Both the position numbers and the translations under genes were made by a program. Below the pieces are notes generated by a model. The model made no database searches. It had not been told where the DNA came from and was given only the letters and a program-made list of their open reading frames with translations. 35,015 bases of DNA, taken from a virus. Positions 5,431 to 13,843 of this stretch are shown in pieces. How positions within the stretch are numbered: the first letter of the stretch is position 1; the number at the start of each line of letters is the position of its first letter. Location: positions 1-35,015 of IMG/VR virus record IMGVR_UViG_3300020430_000048. One strand, 5' to 3'.

Positions 5431-5446
5431 TGTTAGTATAAAGTAG
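5431..5446 (+). promoter_or_regulatory. Extended -10 promoter for leaderless terL
   Basis: TGT-TAGTAT (5431-5439) matches an extended -10 of the TGnTAnnnT type. Seven bases separate it from the ATG at 5447, and no Shine-Dalgarno lies between. No good -35 is visible. It would drive the head operon. Confidence 0.5.
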
Positions 5447-6673
5447 ATGGTTCAGAAAAAAAAATTAGTACATAAATTTCCTGATCTACACGAAGCACAG
5501 TTAAAAGTTGCAAAATCTGAAGCAAGGTGGAAGATTTTATGTGCAGGTCGTAGATTTGGTAAAACTCGACTAGGTGTTCAAATGTGCCTGGAAACAGCTC
5601 TTCAAGGTAAAAGGGCTTGGTGGGTTGCACCTACTTATACGATTGCGAGGGTTGGTTGGCGAGATATATTATCAGCTGCAAGATCATATCCAGAGGAAAA
5701 TCAACCAGAAATATCATTAGTAAACATGGAAGTAAAATTTCCATGGTGTAATGGATCAATTGCAGTTAGATCGGCAGATACACCTCATAGACTTCGTGGA
5801 GAAGGTTTAGATTTTTTAGTTCTAGATGAAGCTGCTTTTGTTAAAGAAGATGTATGGCAACAAGTACTTAGACCTACTCTAACAGAAAGAAAAGGTGGTG
5901 CTTTATTTATTTCTACACCTATGGGTATGAGTAATTGGTTTTATCAGTTATGGGAGTTTGCAGATGGTAAAGAAGATTGGGAAAGGTTTCAATTTGCTAC
6001 ATTTGATAATCCTAATATTGATAAGGAAGAAGTAGAACAAGCTAAAGATGAGGTAGGTTCTATTGTTTTTGCACAAGAATATTTAGCAGAATTTGTTGAT
6101 GCAGGACAAGGTATTCTTAAACCAGAGTGGCTAAGATATTTTAAAGAAAAAAGTGGTAATTATTTTGTTCCTGGAGAAACAGTAACTTTACGAGACTGTA
6201 CAAGATTTTGTACTGTTGACTTGGCTACATCTATAAAAGAAGGTGCAGATTACACTGTTATTTCTTGTTTTGCTGTAACTCCAAAAGGTAAAATATTAGT
6301 TTTAGATGTCGTAAGAGAAAGAATGGAAGCACCTGATATAATACCTCGAATAAGACAAAAAATGGCAGAATATGATTTACAATGGGTGGGTATGGAAAGA
6401 GCTGGTTTTCAGCTTTCTTTAATACAATTTGCTAAAAGAGATGGTCTAGCTGTGAAGGAACTAAGAGCAGATAAAGATAAAGTTTCAAGAGCTATGCCAC
6501 TTGCTGCTCGCATGGAAGCAGGAGATATCTTTTTTGAACAAGGCGCACCTTGGTTAGTAGAAGTAGAGCGAGAACTCATGAGTTTTCCAGTAGGTCATCA
6601 TGATGATATAGTGGACTCAATAGGATATGGAGTTTTAAGCGCACAAGTAAAAAGAGAGTGGAGCGCTTACTAA
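5447..6673 (+). CDS. terL: Terminase large subunit
   Basis: The ATP-driven motor and nuclease that packages and cuts concatemeric phage DNA at the portal. The ATPase domain has a Walker A-type loop AGRRFGKT (33-40), Walker B LVLDE (124-128) and coupling motif ISTPMG (155-160). The nuclease domain has the RNase H-like acidic residues Asp258 (TVDLA), Glu317 (MERAG) and Asp386/Asp387 (HHDDIVDS). At 408 aa it is compact but complete. No Shine-Dalgarno is visible; an extended -10 lies seven bases upstream. Its stop directly precedes the portal ATG. Confidence 0.95.
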   Translation: MVQKKKLVHKFPDLHEAQLKVAKSEARWKILCAGRRFGKTRLGVQMCLETALQGKRAWWVAPTYTIARVGWRDILSAARSYPEENQPEISLVNMEVKFPWCNGSIAVRSADTPHRLRGEGLDFLVLDEAAFVKEDVWQQVLRPTLTERKGGALFISTPMGMSNWFYQLWEFADGKEDWERFQFATFDNPNIDKEEVEQAKDEVGSIVFAQEYLAEFVDAGQGILKPEWLRYFKEKSGNYFVPGETVTLRDCTRFCTVDLATSIKEGADYTVISCFAVTPKGKILVLDVVRERMEAPDIIPRIRQKMAEYDLQWVGMERAGFQLSLIQFAKRDGLAVKELRADKDKVSRAMPLAARMEAGDIFFEQGAPWLVEVERELMSFPVGHHDDIVDSIGYGVLSAQVKREWSAY

Positions 6674-9361
6674 ATGGCAGAAAATAAATCAAGATTTCGT
6701 AGGTTTGTTGATTACTTAAATGCACCTACACAAAGACAAGAACAAAAAATTAGTAGATATAATCAAAGCACATCTTTGGATAGAGCAGTTTATGGTTATA
6801 ATACTGATTCAGGTTTTTTCCCAGCTTCTATGCTGGACGATATTGGTGATGGATCAAATAACTCTGCTGTAGTAGCTTGTTTAAATGTTTTGGCAACTTC
6901 TTTTGCTGAACCTAGACCCATGATATTTCAAGATGGGAAAGAAGGAGATCTTGAAGTAATTAAAAACCATCCAGTCTCAAAATTATTAGAAAGACCAAAT
7001 CCTTTTACATCAGGTAACTTATTAGCACACTACATTGTTACTGCTTTATCTGCACATGGTGATGCTTTTCTTTATAAAAATAAAAACAATGATGGTACAG
7101 TAGTGCAACTTATACCTCTAATGCCAGATATGGTAGAACCAAAAGGTGATGAAGAAAAATTAATTACAGAATTTAAATATAGTCCGTATGGTGGATTAGG
7201 GGGTAATAGTATATCACTTCAAGTTGAAGATATAGTGCATATACGAAATGGAATTGATCCAAATAATCATAGGCGTGGTTTTGCTCCACTAAAATCAGTA
7301 TTAAGAGAAATCTTGGGTGATGAGGCCGCAGGACAATATGCAGCAGCACTCTTACATAACATGGCTGTACCAGGTGTCATCCTCTCACCAAAAGATGACT
7401 CAATGGGTGGACCTTCAAAAGAAGAAGCAGAGGCAATCTCTGCAATGTATAAACAAAAATTTGGTGGTAATAATCGTGGTGCACCAATGATACTTTCTGG
7501 TGCAATGAATGTTGAAGTTGTATCTTTTTCTCCAGAACAAATGAATCTTACAGAACTAAGAAAACTTCCTGAAGAAAGAGTATCGGCTGTTTTAGGTGTT
7601 CCAGCTATACTTGCAGGTCTTGGAGCTGGTCTTGATGCAGCAACTTATAATAATACAAGAGAACTAAGAGAATTTTTTACAGAACAAAAACTTGTTCCTT
7701 TATGGAAAGCTGTAGCTGCAGAACTTACGCATCAATTACTTAGAGTAGATTTTGCAGCAGATGATTTGTATGTCAAATATAATCTTGATGATGTAAGAGC
7801 ATTATCAACAGATAAAGATGATGTTTACAAAAGAATGAATACAGCAGTACAAGGTGGATGGATCACTATCGCTGAAGCTAGAAGACAAGCTGGCTTGAGT
7901 GTTGATGATACACACGATTTGTATTTAAGACCTTTAAATATGGTAGAACGCCCAGTCGATGGTAGTAGCGCACCGATGGTAAATGAAGAAGATGAAAAAG
8001 TATCAGAGTTGAGAGACATGATTACTGACTTACAAGAAAAAGTATTGACAACAACCTCTCTAGCTGCAGAAGCTTTGAGGTCTAATTTAATGAAGCCAAC
8101 TCCAACTCAGATAAGTGAAGAAAAATATGTTGCAGAAATGCCAAATGGAAAATTTTGTATTCTTGATCATGAAACAAATGATGTCATCAAATGTTATGAC
8201 ACAGAAGAACAAGCTCGTAATGCTCTTAGCAGAATGAAGAAAAATATTGAAGAAGAAATAGAAAGTAAAATAACTGGTTTTCCTAGCGCGGATGATGATA
8301 TGGAAATATCACTTAGAAATTCAAAATTTAAACAATTTCCAGATTTTAATTATGTAAAAGATCTTAAAGACAATTGGCCTGAAATATGGAGAAGAGCTGG
8401 TACTGGTGGTAATCCTCCAACTTCTTTTACAGGTAATGATGCTTTTAATAGATGGGAAAAATATAGAGCAGGTGACAGATCAGAGTCTGTTTTAAATTGG
8501 GTTAAAAGAAGAGAAAGATTTATGAATAGACATCAAGGTGATAATCGTTTGAATGGTGCAATCGCAGTTATGAAATGGGGTGGTGTTGCAAACATCGGTG
8601 TATCAAAAATGAAAAAATTAGTAAACGATTATAAAAAAGTTGTAAGTGAAAGAAGAAAAATTTCAGATGATCTTCTTGCAGATATAGAAGGTAAAGCTTT
8701 AAGTGCAAGAACAAGAGAATCACTGAAAAAGAAAGTTACAGATCACAATGCAAAAAATCCTAGATATAGAGCAACATTAAGAATGTTGACAGCTTCATAT
8801 AATCGAGGTTTAGCTGCATATAGAAATAATCCTGGTTCCGTAAGAGGTAATGTTTCAGGTCCTTCCCAGTGGGCAATGGCCAGAGTGAATGGCCTGTTGT
8901 TTGCTTTAAGAACTGGTAAGTTTAGAAGAGTCCCTTACGATACTGATTTACTTCCAAGCAATCATCCTAAAAGCACTAAAAAAAGTTCTTCTTTAGTAGT
9001 TGAAGAATTAAAAGTTTCTTTGGAAGAAGCAGAAACTATGTATGAGAGAGGTGATGATTTATATAGTCCAGAAGAAAAAGCTCCTGCTGGAAGTATAAAA
9101 AAAGGTGATGCTGTTTCTTGGTCAATACCAAAACCACCACAAGCATCATCAACTGCACATGGAATTGTCAGTAGTGTGATGACTTCAGGATCTCCAAGAG
9201 TTGGTCAAGACACAGTTGAAGCTACAGCAGAAAAACCTGTTGCCAAGATTAGAGTGTGGGCTATCAATGAAGATGGATCCCACAGTATTACTGATAGATC
9301 TGTTTTAGTAGAAGTTTCTAAACTTCGTAAAATTGACGATTTTCGGCAGGAACAAAGTTAA
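6674..9361 (+). CDS. Portal protein with a long multi-domain C-terminal extension
   Basis: Residues ~45-430 form an HK97-type portal, the dodecameric channel for DNA (VVACLNVLATSFAEPRP; VEDIVHIR; GFAPLKSVLREI; ERVSAVLGVPAILAGL). At 895 aa it is about twice the usual length. The extension holds a short segment with FCILDHETNDVIKCYDT (~490-510), a helical domain with SLRNSKFKQFP and NWPEIWRRAG (~545-655) and one with YRATLRML...RGLAAYRNNPGSVRG...SQWAMARVNGLLFALRTGKF (~697-750). It ends with a beta-rich KKGDAVSWSIP...TVEA...IRVW...DRSVLVEV...LRKI domain (~809-887) resembling the small DUF2945/HVA1-type fold. Such pieces occur in phage head proteins, but their roles are unknown. The ATG follows the terL stop without a gap. 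Confidence 0.9.
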   Translation: MAENKSRFRRFVDYLNAPTQRQEQKISRYNQSTSLDRAVYGYNTDSGFFPASMLDDIGDGSNNSAVVACLNVLATSFAEPRPMIFQDGKEGDLEVIKNHPVSKLLERPNPFTSGNLLAHYIVTALSAHGDAFLYKNKNNDGTVVQLIPLMPDMVEPKGDEEKLITEFKYSPYGGLGGNSISLQVEDIVHIRNGIDPNNHRRGFAPLKSVLREILGDEAAGQYAAALLHNMAVPGVILSPKDDSMGGPSKEEAEAISAMYKQKFGGNNRGAPMILSGAMNVEVVSFSPEQMNLTELRKLPEERVSAVLGVPAILAGLGAGLDAATYNNTRELREFFTEQKLVPLWKAVAAELTHQLLRVDFAADDLYVKYNLDDVRALSTDKDDVYKRMNTAVQGGWITIAEARRQAGLSVDDTHDLYLRPLNMVERPVDGSSAPMVNEEDEKVSELRDMITDLQEKVLTTTSLAAEALRSNLMKPTPTQISEEKYVAEMPNGKFCILDHETNDVIKCYDTEEQARNALSRMKKNIEEEIESKITGFPSADDDMEISLRNSKFKQFPDFNYVKDLKDNWPEIWRRAGTGGNPPTSFTGNDAFNRWEKYRAGDRSESVLNWVKRRERFMNRHQGDNRLNGAIAVMKWGGVANIGVSKMKKLVNDYKKVVSERRKISDDLLADIEGKALSARTRESLKKKVTDHNAKNPRYRATLRMLTASYNRGLAAYRNNPGSVRGNVSGPSQWAMARVNGLLFALRTGKFRRVPYDTDLLPSNHPKSTKKSSSLVVEELKVSLEEAETMYERGDDLYSPEEKAPAGSIKKGDAVSWSIPKPPQASSTAHGIVSSVMTSGSPRVGQDTVEATAEKPVAKIRVWAINEDGSHSITDRSVLVEVSKLRKIDDFRQEQS

Positions 9362-9542
9362 TACCTCTTTTTCTAAGTTTATTAACTAGCCTATCTTGAT
9401 CATATTCATTCAGATGTATCATCCATTGATCGATTATTTGATTTCTTAGACTTTCAGTATTTGCTTTACTTACAAAGTCCATGAACATATTGAATTCACT
9501 GTTGCCACTTAACAGTTCTCCATCATTTCCATTTTCAACCAT
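9318..9542 (-). CDS. Hypothetical 74-aa minus-strand protein
   Basis: It starts MVENGNDGELLSGNSEF and has a helical centre (FVSKANTESLRNQIIDQW, then NEYDQDRLVNKLRKRGI). It lies opposite the direction of the head operon and overlaps the last 44 bases of the portal gene. Its start overlaps the 3' end of the other minus-strand gene (9509-9745) by 34 bases, as in coupled gene pairs. No family is recognised. Because its 3' end enters the portal gene, its transcript would be antisense to portal mRNA. Confidence 0.55.
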   Translation of the reverse strand: MVENGNDGELLSGNSEFNMFMDFVSKANTESLRNQIIDQWMIHLNEYDQDRLVNKLRKRGINFVPAENRQFYEV

Positions 9543-9745
9543 TTGAGAAAATAATCCCTTCCTTCAGCACCACCAAACTGTTTAGCACTGAGATTTGTTT
9601 CTATTTCTATTTTATTATTGTTTAGTTTTACTGGAAAGCGTTTACCAAAAATCTCTACTTCACCTGTTTGATCTGAATATACATTCAATTCAAAACTCCC
9701 AGATGAAATATGCAAAGTTGAAATTACTGATATTTCTCTTTCCAT
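9509..9745 (-). CDS. Hypothetical 78-aa minus-strand protein, leaderless
   Basis: The ATG at 9745 (MEREISVISTLHISSGSF) is chosen because a perfect extended -10 box sits seven bases upstream; the longer frame to 9817 would place its N-terminus over that promoter. The product looks beta-rich (FELNVYSDQTGEVEIFGKRF, then VKLNNNKIEIET), with a helical end (GRDYFLKWLKMEMM). No family is recognised. With the following gene it forms a two-gene minus-strand unit between portal and protease, which looks like a moron (an independently expressed insert). Confidence 0.6.
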   Translation of the reverse strand: MEREISVISTLHISSGSFELNVYSDQTGEVEIFGKRFPVKLNNNKIEIETNLSAKQFGGAEGRDYFLKWLKMEMMENC

Positions 9746-9751
9746 AAAAAA

Positions 9752-9760
9752 ATTATACCA
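9752..9760 (-). promoter_or_regulatory. Extended -10 promoter for the minus-strand pair
   Basis: The complement reads TGGTATAAT, a perfect TGn-TATAAT extended -10, followed by seven bases and ATG. No Shine-Dalgarno intervenes, so the mRNA would begin at or near the start codon. No -35 match is clear. The rest of the gap to 9881 shows only GTGCGCAC (9836-9843) and the protease ribosome-binding site. Confidence 0.6.
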
Positions 9761-9880
9761 CAGATATGCAAAAATGTTTTTTTTATTGGCAACCATAAAT
9801 ACGCTATTTTGTTTCATAATTAGTTATTATTAGATTGTGCGCACCGAATTGAATAAAATTTTAGGATGAGGTAGCGCTAT

Positions 9881-11362
9881 ATGTCTGAAGACAAAGAAAT
9901 AAAAAATATTGAGTTCGAGCTCAAAACTGATGGGGAATCAAAAGGTCAAGTAAAAGCAGTATTCTCTGTATTTAATAATCTAGATAGTGATGGTGATGTC
10001 GTATTGCCTGATGCTATAAACTCTGGTTTTAAATCTGGAGATGTGCCTATGGTATGGTCTCACAAATGGGATATGCCAATTGGTAAAGGAACTATAAAAA
10101 AAGATAACGATAAAGCATATTTTGACGGATCATTTTTTATGGATACAGAGAGTGGTAAAGAAGCTTATAACTTAGTAAAAAATATGGGAGACTTACAACA
10201 ATGGTCTTTTGGTTTCAAAGTTAACGATTCAGAATATGGCAAATGGAAAAAAAGTGCGGAAGAAGAAATAGATGTAAGATATCTTAAAAATTTATCTGTA
10301 TATGAAGTCTCACCAGTCCTTGTAGGTGCAAATCAAGATACTTTTACAATGGCAATAAAAAGTGATAAAGAAACTGAGGGTAAAATAATGCAATCAATTG
10401 AAGTATCTGATGACAACATAGAACAAGTTAAAGCAGTCAGAACAGAAGATGTTTTTGATAATCCTGGAGAAGCTATGGAAAGATCTAAAGATTTATCTTG
10501 TGCTATAGGTGTGCATACACATAAAACAGATGATGGTAAAACTGTTTTTATGCCTTGCAAAACACATGCAGAATATGATGCTGCTGTTGGAGAAGAATCT
10601 GATACTCCAAAAGGCAAAGGTCATACACCGCAACATACTTCAATGCAAGCTTTAGGACAAATAGCAGAAGATATGAAACAAATTCTTGCTTCAATGCCAA
10701 CAGATGAAAATGCTGATTTACCAAGTTGGTGGGTAGATAAACTCACAACTGTAGCAAAAGAAATTAATGAAATAAGAGATTTACTAATTGATCCACAACC
10801 AAAATCTGAGGATCAAGAAAAAGTTTCAGAAAAGAGTGCCAGCGTGCAAGGTAAACGCTTTTCTGATGAGGTAAAAGATGTGCTTGCAGCATTAAATAAC
10901 CTCGTTGCCAGAGTTCAATCTATAGGAGAACTCAGGAAAAAGAATGGAAGGAAGTTGGGGGTTTCAGCAACAGAGGCTCTCAGACAAGTTCAAGAAAGTG
11001 TCCAAGATGCTTTTGATGAACTAGATAAATTCGTTGATGAATTTGGAACGGAGGGTGCATTGGAAACAGAAGCACAAGTAGTTGAAGAAACAGCAGTTGA
11101 GGAACCAAAAGCTGAAGTTGAACTAGAGGAAACTGAATCGGTAACTGAAGAGGTTGTGAATGAGGAATCTCCTGAAGAACCTGAAGAAGATACCGAAGAA
11201 GAGAACGAAAGAGAGACTGAAGAAGAGGTACCAGTAGATGAAGTTTTAGAAACTACTGAAGATGAAGTAGATAATGAGCTTGACGATCTTTGGCTTGAGA
11301 GTCAACAGATTGTTACTGACGCAATATTAACCGACATAGAAATAGAAGAAGAAAACGAGTAA
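9881..11362 (+). CDS. HK97-type prohead protease with acidic C-terminal extension
   Basis: Cleaves scaffold and capsid delta domains during head maturation. The catalytic residues fit the HK97 gp4/S78 layout: His61 (WSHKWDMP), Ser109 (QQWSFGF) and a Glu at 142 (VYEVSPV). The protease part ends near residue 160. The rest, to 493, contains a Cys/His segment (LSCAIGVHTHKTDDG, then FMPCKTHAEYD, ~205-231), also known from other phage head proteins, followed by helices and a very acidic Glu-rich tail (~395-493). The tail may work as a scaffold (inference). A GGATGAGG ribosome-binding site precedes the start. Confidence 0.92.
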   Translation: MSEDKEIKNIEFELKTDGESKGQVKAVFSVFNNLDSDGDVVLPDAINSGFKSGDVPMVWSHKWDMPIGKGTIKKDNDKAYFDGSFFMDTESGKEAYNLVKNMGDLQQWSFGFKVNDSEYGKWKKSAEEEIDVRYLKNLSVYEVSPVLVGANQDTFTMAIKSDKETEGKIMQSIEVSDDNIEQVKAVRTEDVFDNPGEAMERSKDLSCAIGVHTHKTDDGKTVFMPCKTHAEYDAAVGEESDTPKGKGHTPQHTSMQALGQIAEDMKQILASMPTDENADLPSWWVDKLTTVAKEINEIRDLLIDPQPKSEDQEKVSEKSASVQGKRFSDEVKDVLAALNNLVARVQSIGELRKKNGRKLGVSATEALRQVQESVQDAFDELDKFVDEFGTEGALETEAQVVEETAVEEPKAEVELEETESVTEEVVNEESPEEPEEDTEEENERETEEEVPVDEVLETTEDEVDNELDDLWLESQQIVTDAILTDIEIEEENE

Positions 11363-11380
11363 TTTAATTAGGAGATACGA

Positions 11381-12619
11381 ATGGAAGTAAAAGAAGTTCG
11401 TGAGCAAATAGTTGCAAAGTCCGAAGAACTCAAAGGTCTCTTTACAGAGATTGCTGAGCAAGAAGGACCATCTACTCCAGAGCAAAAAAATGCTGTCATT
11501 GAAAGAAATGAAGAGCTAGCTTCTTTAAGAGATGATCTTAAAGTAGCAGAAGCAAAGTCTAAATTAGACGCTTCTGACGGAGCAGTTGCAAGTATTCCTA
11601 CCCCATCAGAACAGCCACAAGCTGAATCTTTTGGAGCAGAAGTACTTAAATCAGCAGCTTACAAAGCTTACACAGAGAATGGTGCTAAGAATATTCAAAG
11701 CACAATTCCTTTTGAAATGAAAACAAACTTAACAACAACTGGATATCCACCTGAGTCTTCAAGACAACCAGGTATCTTAGAGACAGCTTTAAGAGATCCA
11801 AATACTGTTATTAATTTGTTTGATCAGCTACAAACTGATCAAAACGCTTTTGTGTATCTTGAGGAAACAACTTTCACTAACAACGCAGCAGAAGCCGCAG
11901 AGGCAGCAGCAGTTGGTGAAGCAGCACTCGCTTTCACCGAAAGAACAGCAACCATTTCAAAGCTTGGTGTAAACATACCAGTGACTGATGAACTTATGCA
12001 AGATGTTGCAGGCTTAGAGGGATATTTGAACTCAAGACTACAAACAATGATCAGATTAAGATTAGACAGTCAGCTTCTTTCAGGTAACGGTACATCACCT
12101 AACCTTGAAGGACTTTTAGATGCTGGTAAATCAAGCGTTGGTTCTTCCGATCACAACAGTTACAGTGGTAACTTAGGAAGAATTGGATCTGTATACAATG
12201 CAATTACTGACATAAGAGTAAACGCATTTACAGAGCCAGATGCAATCATTATGCACCCAAATGACTGGGCGCAAATTGTTACACAAGTCGATGTAGACTT
12301 CCAAGGAACTGCATCAGCAGGACTCGCAGCTAAAAGAGGCGTGTTCACAACTGCTGGCGGTTATGGTGGCGGTGTCGCTAACCAGCTTTGGGGTCTAAAT
12401 GTTGTACCTACAACAGCTATGCCAGCTAACACTGTGTTAGTCGGTAAGTTCGGCGGCGGTGAAGCAGCACATGTTGTCATGAGACAAGGAATGGATATCG
12501 CAGTTAGTGATAGTCATGGTGAGAACTTTACAAAGAATATCATGGTGATTAGAGCAACAATGCGTGTCGGTTTCCCTGTTTACAGACAAGCAGCTTTCCA
12601 CAAGATAGAAAATATGTAA
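11381..12619 (+). CDS. Major capsid protein, HK97 fold
   Basis: Builds the icosahedral shell. The first ~85 residues form a charged coiled-coil (KSEELKGLFTEIAEQEG...NEELASLRDDLK), typical of the delta/scaffold domain removed by the protease just upstream. The rest has HK97 landmarks: N-arm, LTTTGYPPESS, spine and E-loop (FVYLEETTF), A-domain core (KLGVNIPVTDELMQD, LDSQLLSGNGTSPNLEGLL), IIMHPNDWAQI, LWGLNVVPTTAMP and a final VIRATMRVGFPVYRQAAF. The ribosome-binding site is TTAGGAGA. Codon use is more GC-rich than in neighbours, as expected for the most expressed gene. A strong terminator follows. Confidence 0.95.
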   Translation: MEVKEVREQIVAKSEELKGLFTEIAEQEGPSTPEQKNAVIERNEELASLRDDLKVAEAKSKLDASDGAVASIPTPSEQPQAESFGAEVLKSAAYKAYTENGAKNIQSTIPFEMKTNLTTTGYPPESSRQPGILETALRDPNTVINLFDQLQTDQNAFVYLEETTFTNNAAEAAEAAAVGEAALAFTERTATISKLGVNIPVTDELMQDVAGLEGYLNSRLQTMIRLRLDSQLLSGNGTSPNLEGLLDAGKSSVGSSDHNSYSGNLGRIGSVYNAITDIRVNAFTEPDAIIMHPNDWAQIVTQVDVDFQGTASAGLAAKRGVFTTAGGYGGGVANQLWGLNVVPTTAMPANTVLVGKFGGGEAAHVVMRQGMDIAVSDSHGENFTKNIMVIRATMRVGFPVYRQAAFHKIENM

Positions 12620-12633
12620 TAAATTTACATTTT

Positions 12634-12670
12634 AAATATGGGGGTTATTTTTAACCCCCATATTTTTTAA
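12634..12670 (+). terminator. Very strong terminator after the capsid gene
   Basis: A perfect 14-bp stem (12634-12647 with 12652-12665) has a TTTT loop and a T run at its foot. It would isolate capsid-level transcription from the connector genes. Confidence 0.92.
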
Positions 12671-12685
12671 CATTAGGAGATAAAA

Positions 12686-12751
12686 ATGCCTTATCATTAC
12701 GGTATGAGAAAACCAAAGAAAAAGAAAAAGCCAAAGAAAAGAAAAAGATAG
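12686..12751 (+). CDS. Lysine-rich 21-aa micropeptide
   Basis: An ATG with the ribosome-binding site TAGGAGA at 7 bases opens MPYHYGMRKP, followed by eleven residues that are Lys or Arg except for one Pro, then TAG. Tiny Lys-rich open frames next to capsid genes occur in marine phages and are often left unannotated (from memory). The charge suggests binding to DNA or to the acidic protease tail or capsid interior; both are inference. The good ribosome-binding site supports translation. Confidence 0.65.
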   Translation: MPYHYGMRKPKKKKKPKKRKR

Positions 12752-12767
12752 ATTAGGATAATTAACT

Positions 12768-13025
12768 ATGAGTGAAAAATTTATAAAACCAGAAAAATCT
12801 ATTTGGAAATTACAAGACGGAACCATTTGGGAAGGTCCTGTATCAGAACTTCCAAAAGCAAATGCTGATTTAATTGCAAAAGCTGGATTTGAATACCCAG
12901 AGTCTTTTTTGAAAGAAAAAGGTTGGGGTAAGAAAGCTCCTGCTAAGAAAAAAGCTCCTGCAAAAAAAGAAGCAGCTAAGAAAAAAGTAGAAACTAAAGC
13001 AGTTAAGCCTAAAGAAAATAAGTAA
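12768..13025 (+). CDS. Small head protein with Lys/Ala-rich tail
   Basis: An 85-aa product. Residues 1-50 form a compact part (IWKLQDGTIWEGPVSELP, then AKAGFEYPESF). The rest is a low-complexity tail of KKAPAKK-type repeats, as in histone-like proteins. Genes of this size between capsid and connector often encode decoration or head-completion proteins; the basic tail suggests contact with packaged DNA. No family is firmly recognised. A TTAGGA motif precedes the ATG at 11 bases. The next gene starts 9 bases after the stop. Confidence 0.65.
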   Translation: MSEKFIKPEKSIWKLQDGTIWEGPVSELPKANADLIAKAGFEYPESFLKEKGWGKKAPAKKKAPAKKEAAKKKVETKAVKPKENK

Positions 13026-13034
13026 GGAGTCCAA

Positions 13035-13673
13035 ATGGCTCTTTGCTCATTTTCTGATGTAGAAGCTATTGTAGGCATCGACTTTAGTTCTACTGTACAA
13101 ACATCAATAACAAATAATTTTATACCTTACTCCGACAAAATTATAAAAACTTATATTGGTTATGAAATAGAACAAACTAACCACACAGAAGTTTTATTTG
13201 GTAACAATATGAGAGAATTATCACTTAAAAACTTACCTATAAATTCTATTACTTCAATTGTTGAAGATGGACAAACATTAACAGAAGGAAATGATAATGA
13301 TTTTGTTGTTCATCCTAATGGAAGACTAGAGAGAGTTTTAAGTAGATGGTCTGGCTCAAAACCAAGAAATATAACAGTAGTTTATAATGCTGGATATGGA
13401 ACAATTCCTGAAGATATAAGATTTACAAGCGCAAGAATATCTGCCAGAATGGTTTTGTCGGCTTTGAATTTGGGTAGTCAAGCTAAGGCAGGTGCCGTAG
13501 ATACCCATTTAGCAGATTCGACCGATGGGGCAGATATGGCAATAGTCTTAGAAGAAAGAATAGGCGATCTTACGGTTCAGTTTGCTGATCCTCTAGCTTA
13601 TTTTGATGGAGACTTACTTAAAACATCAGACAAGATGCTACTTTCACCATACAAAAAACAGGTTTTAGTTTGA
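13035..13673 (+). CDS. Head-tail connector (gp6/adaptor-like)
   Basis: A 212-aa protein with the layout of HK97 gp6-type adaptors that dock under the portal: an N-terminal helix pair (LCSFSDVEAIVGIDFS, IPYSDKIIKTYIGYE), a central beta region typical of longer adaptors (LKNLPINSITSIVEDG...VVYNAGYG) and a helix with PEDIRFTSARISARMVLSAL, followed by EERIGDLTVQFADP. Ribosome-binding site AAGGAG. Its stop shares a base with the next ATG (TGATG). Position between capsid and stopper genes supports the call. Confidence 0.8.
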   Translation: MALCSFSDVEAIVGIDFSSTVQTSITNNFIPYSDKIIKTYIGYEIEQTNHTEVLFGNNMRELSLKNLPINSITSIVEDGQTLTEGNDNDFVVHPNGRLERVLSRWSGSKPRNITVVYNAGYGTIPEDIRFTSARISARMVLSALNLGSQAKAGAVDTHLADSTDGADMAIVLEERIGDLTVQFADPLAYFDGDLLKTSDKMLLSPYKKQVLV

Positions 13674-13843
13674 TGGATTTAGTAACCTATACATGGCTCA
13701 TTGGATTTCTAAATTACCATGGTCTAATGTCAGCTCATCTAAATGAATATACAAGAAATAGAGTATTCCAAGAAGAGATAATTAATACAAAATTTGGTGA
13801 GATTATCTCTGGTGAGCAATGGAATATAAACAGGCATCTTTAA
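13673..13843 (+). CDS. Hypothetical 56-aa protein upstream of whiB
   Basis: It begins in the TGATG overlap with the connector gene and ends 25 bases into whiB. The product reads MDLVTYTWLIGFLNYHGL, then MSAHLNEYTRNRVFQEEII and IISGEQWNINRHL. It is helical with a hydrophobic N-terminus. It could be a small connector-associated protein, or simply a translational bridge coupling whiB to the connector gene. No family is recognised. Confidence 0.5.
   Translation: MDLVTYTWLIGFLNYHGLMSAHLNEYTRNRVFQEEIINTKFGEIISGEQWNINRHL

Noticed and set aside
9746-9817. N-terminal extension of the minus-strand 78-aa protein to 102 aa
   Set aside because: The extension would be encoded over the extended -10 box, and there is no ribosome-binding site for the longer start.
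12632-13078. 148-aa minus-strand ORF opposite the small head genes
   Set aside because: It is the complement of Lys/Ala-rich repeats and of the capsid terminator hairpin. The plus frames have clear ribosome-binding sites.
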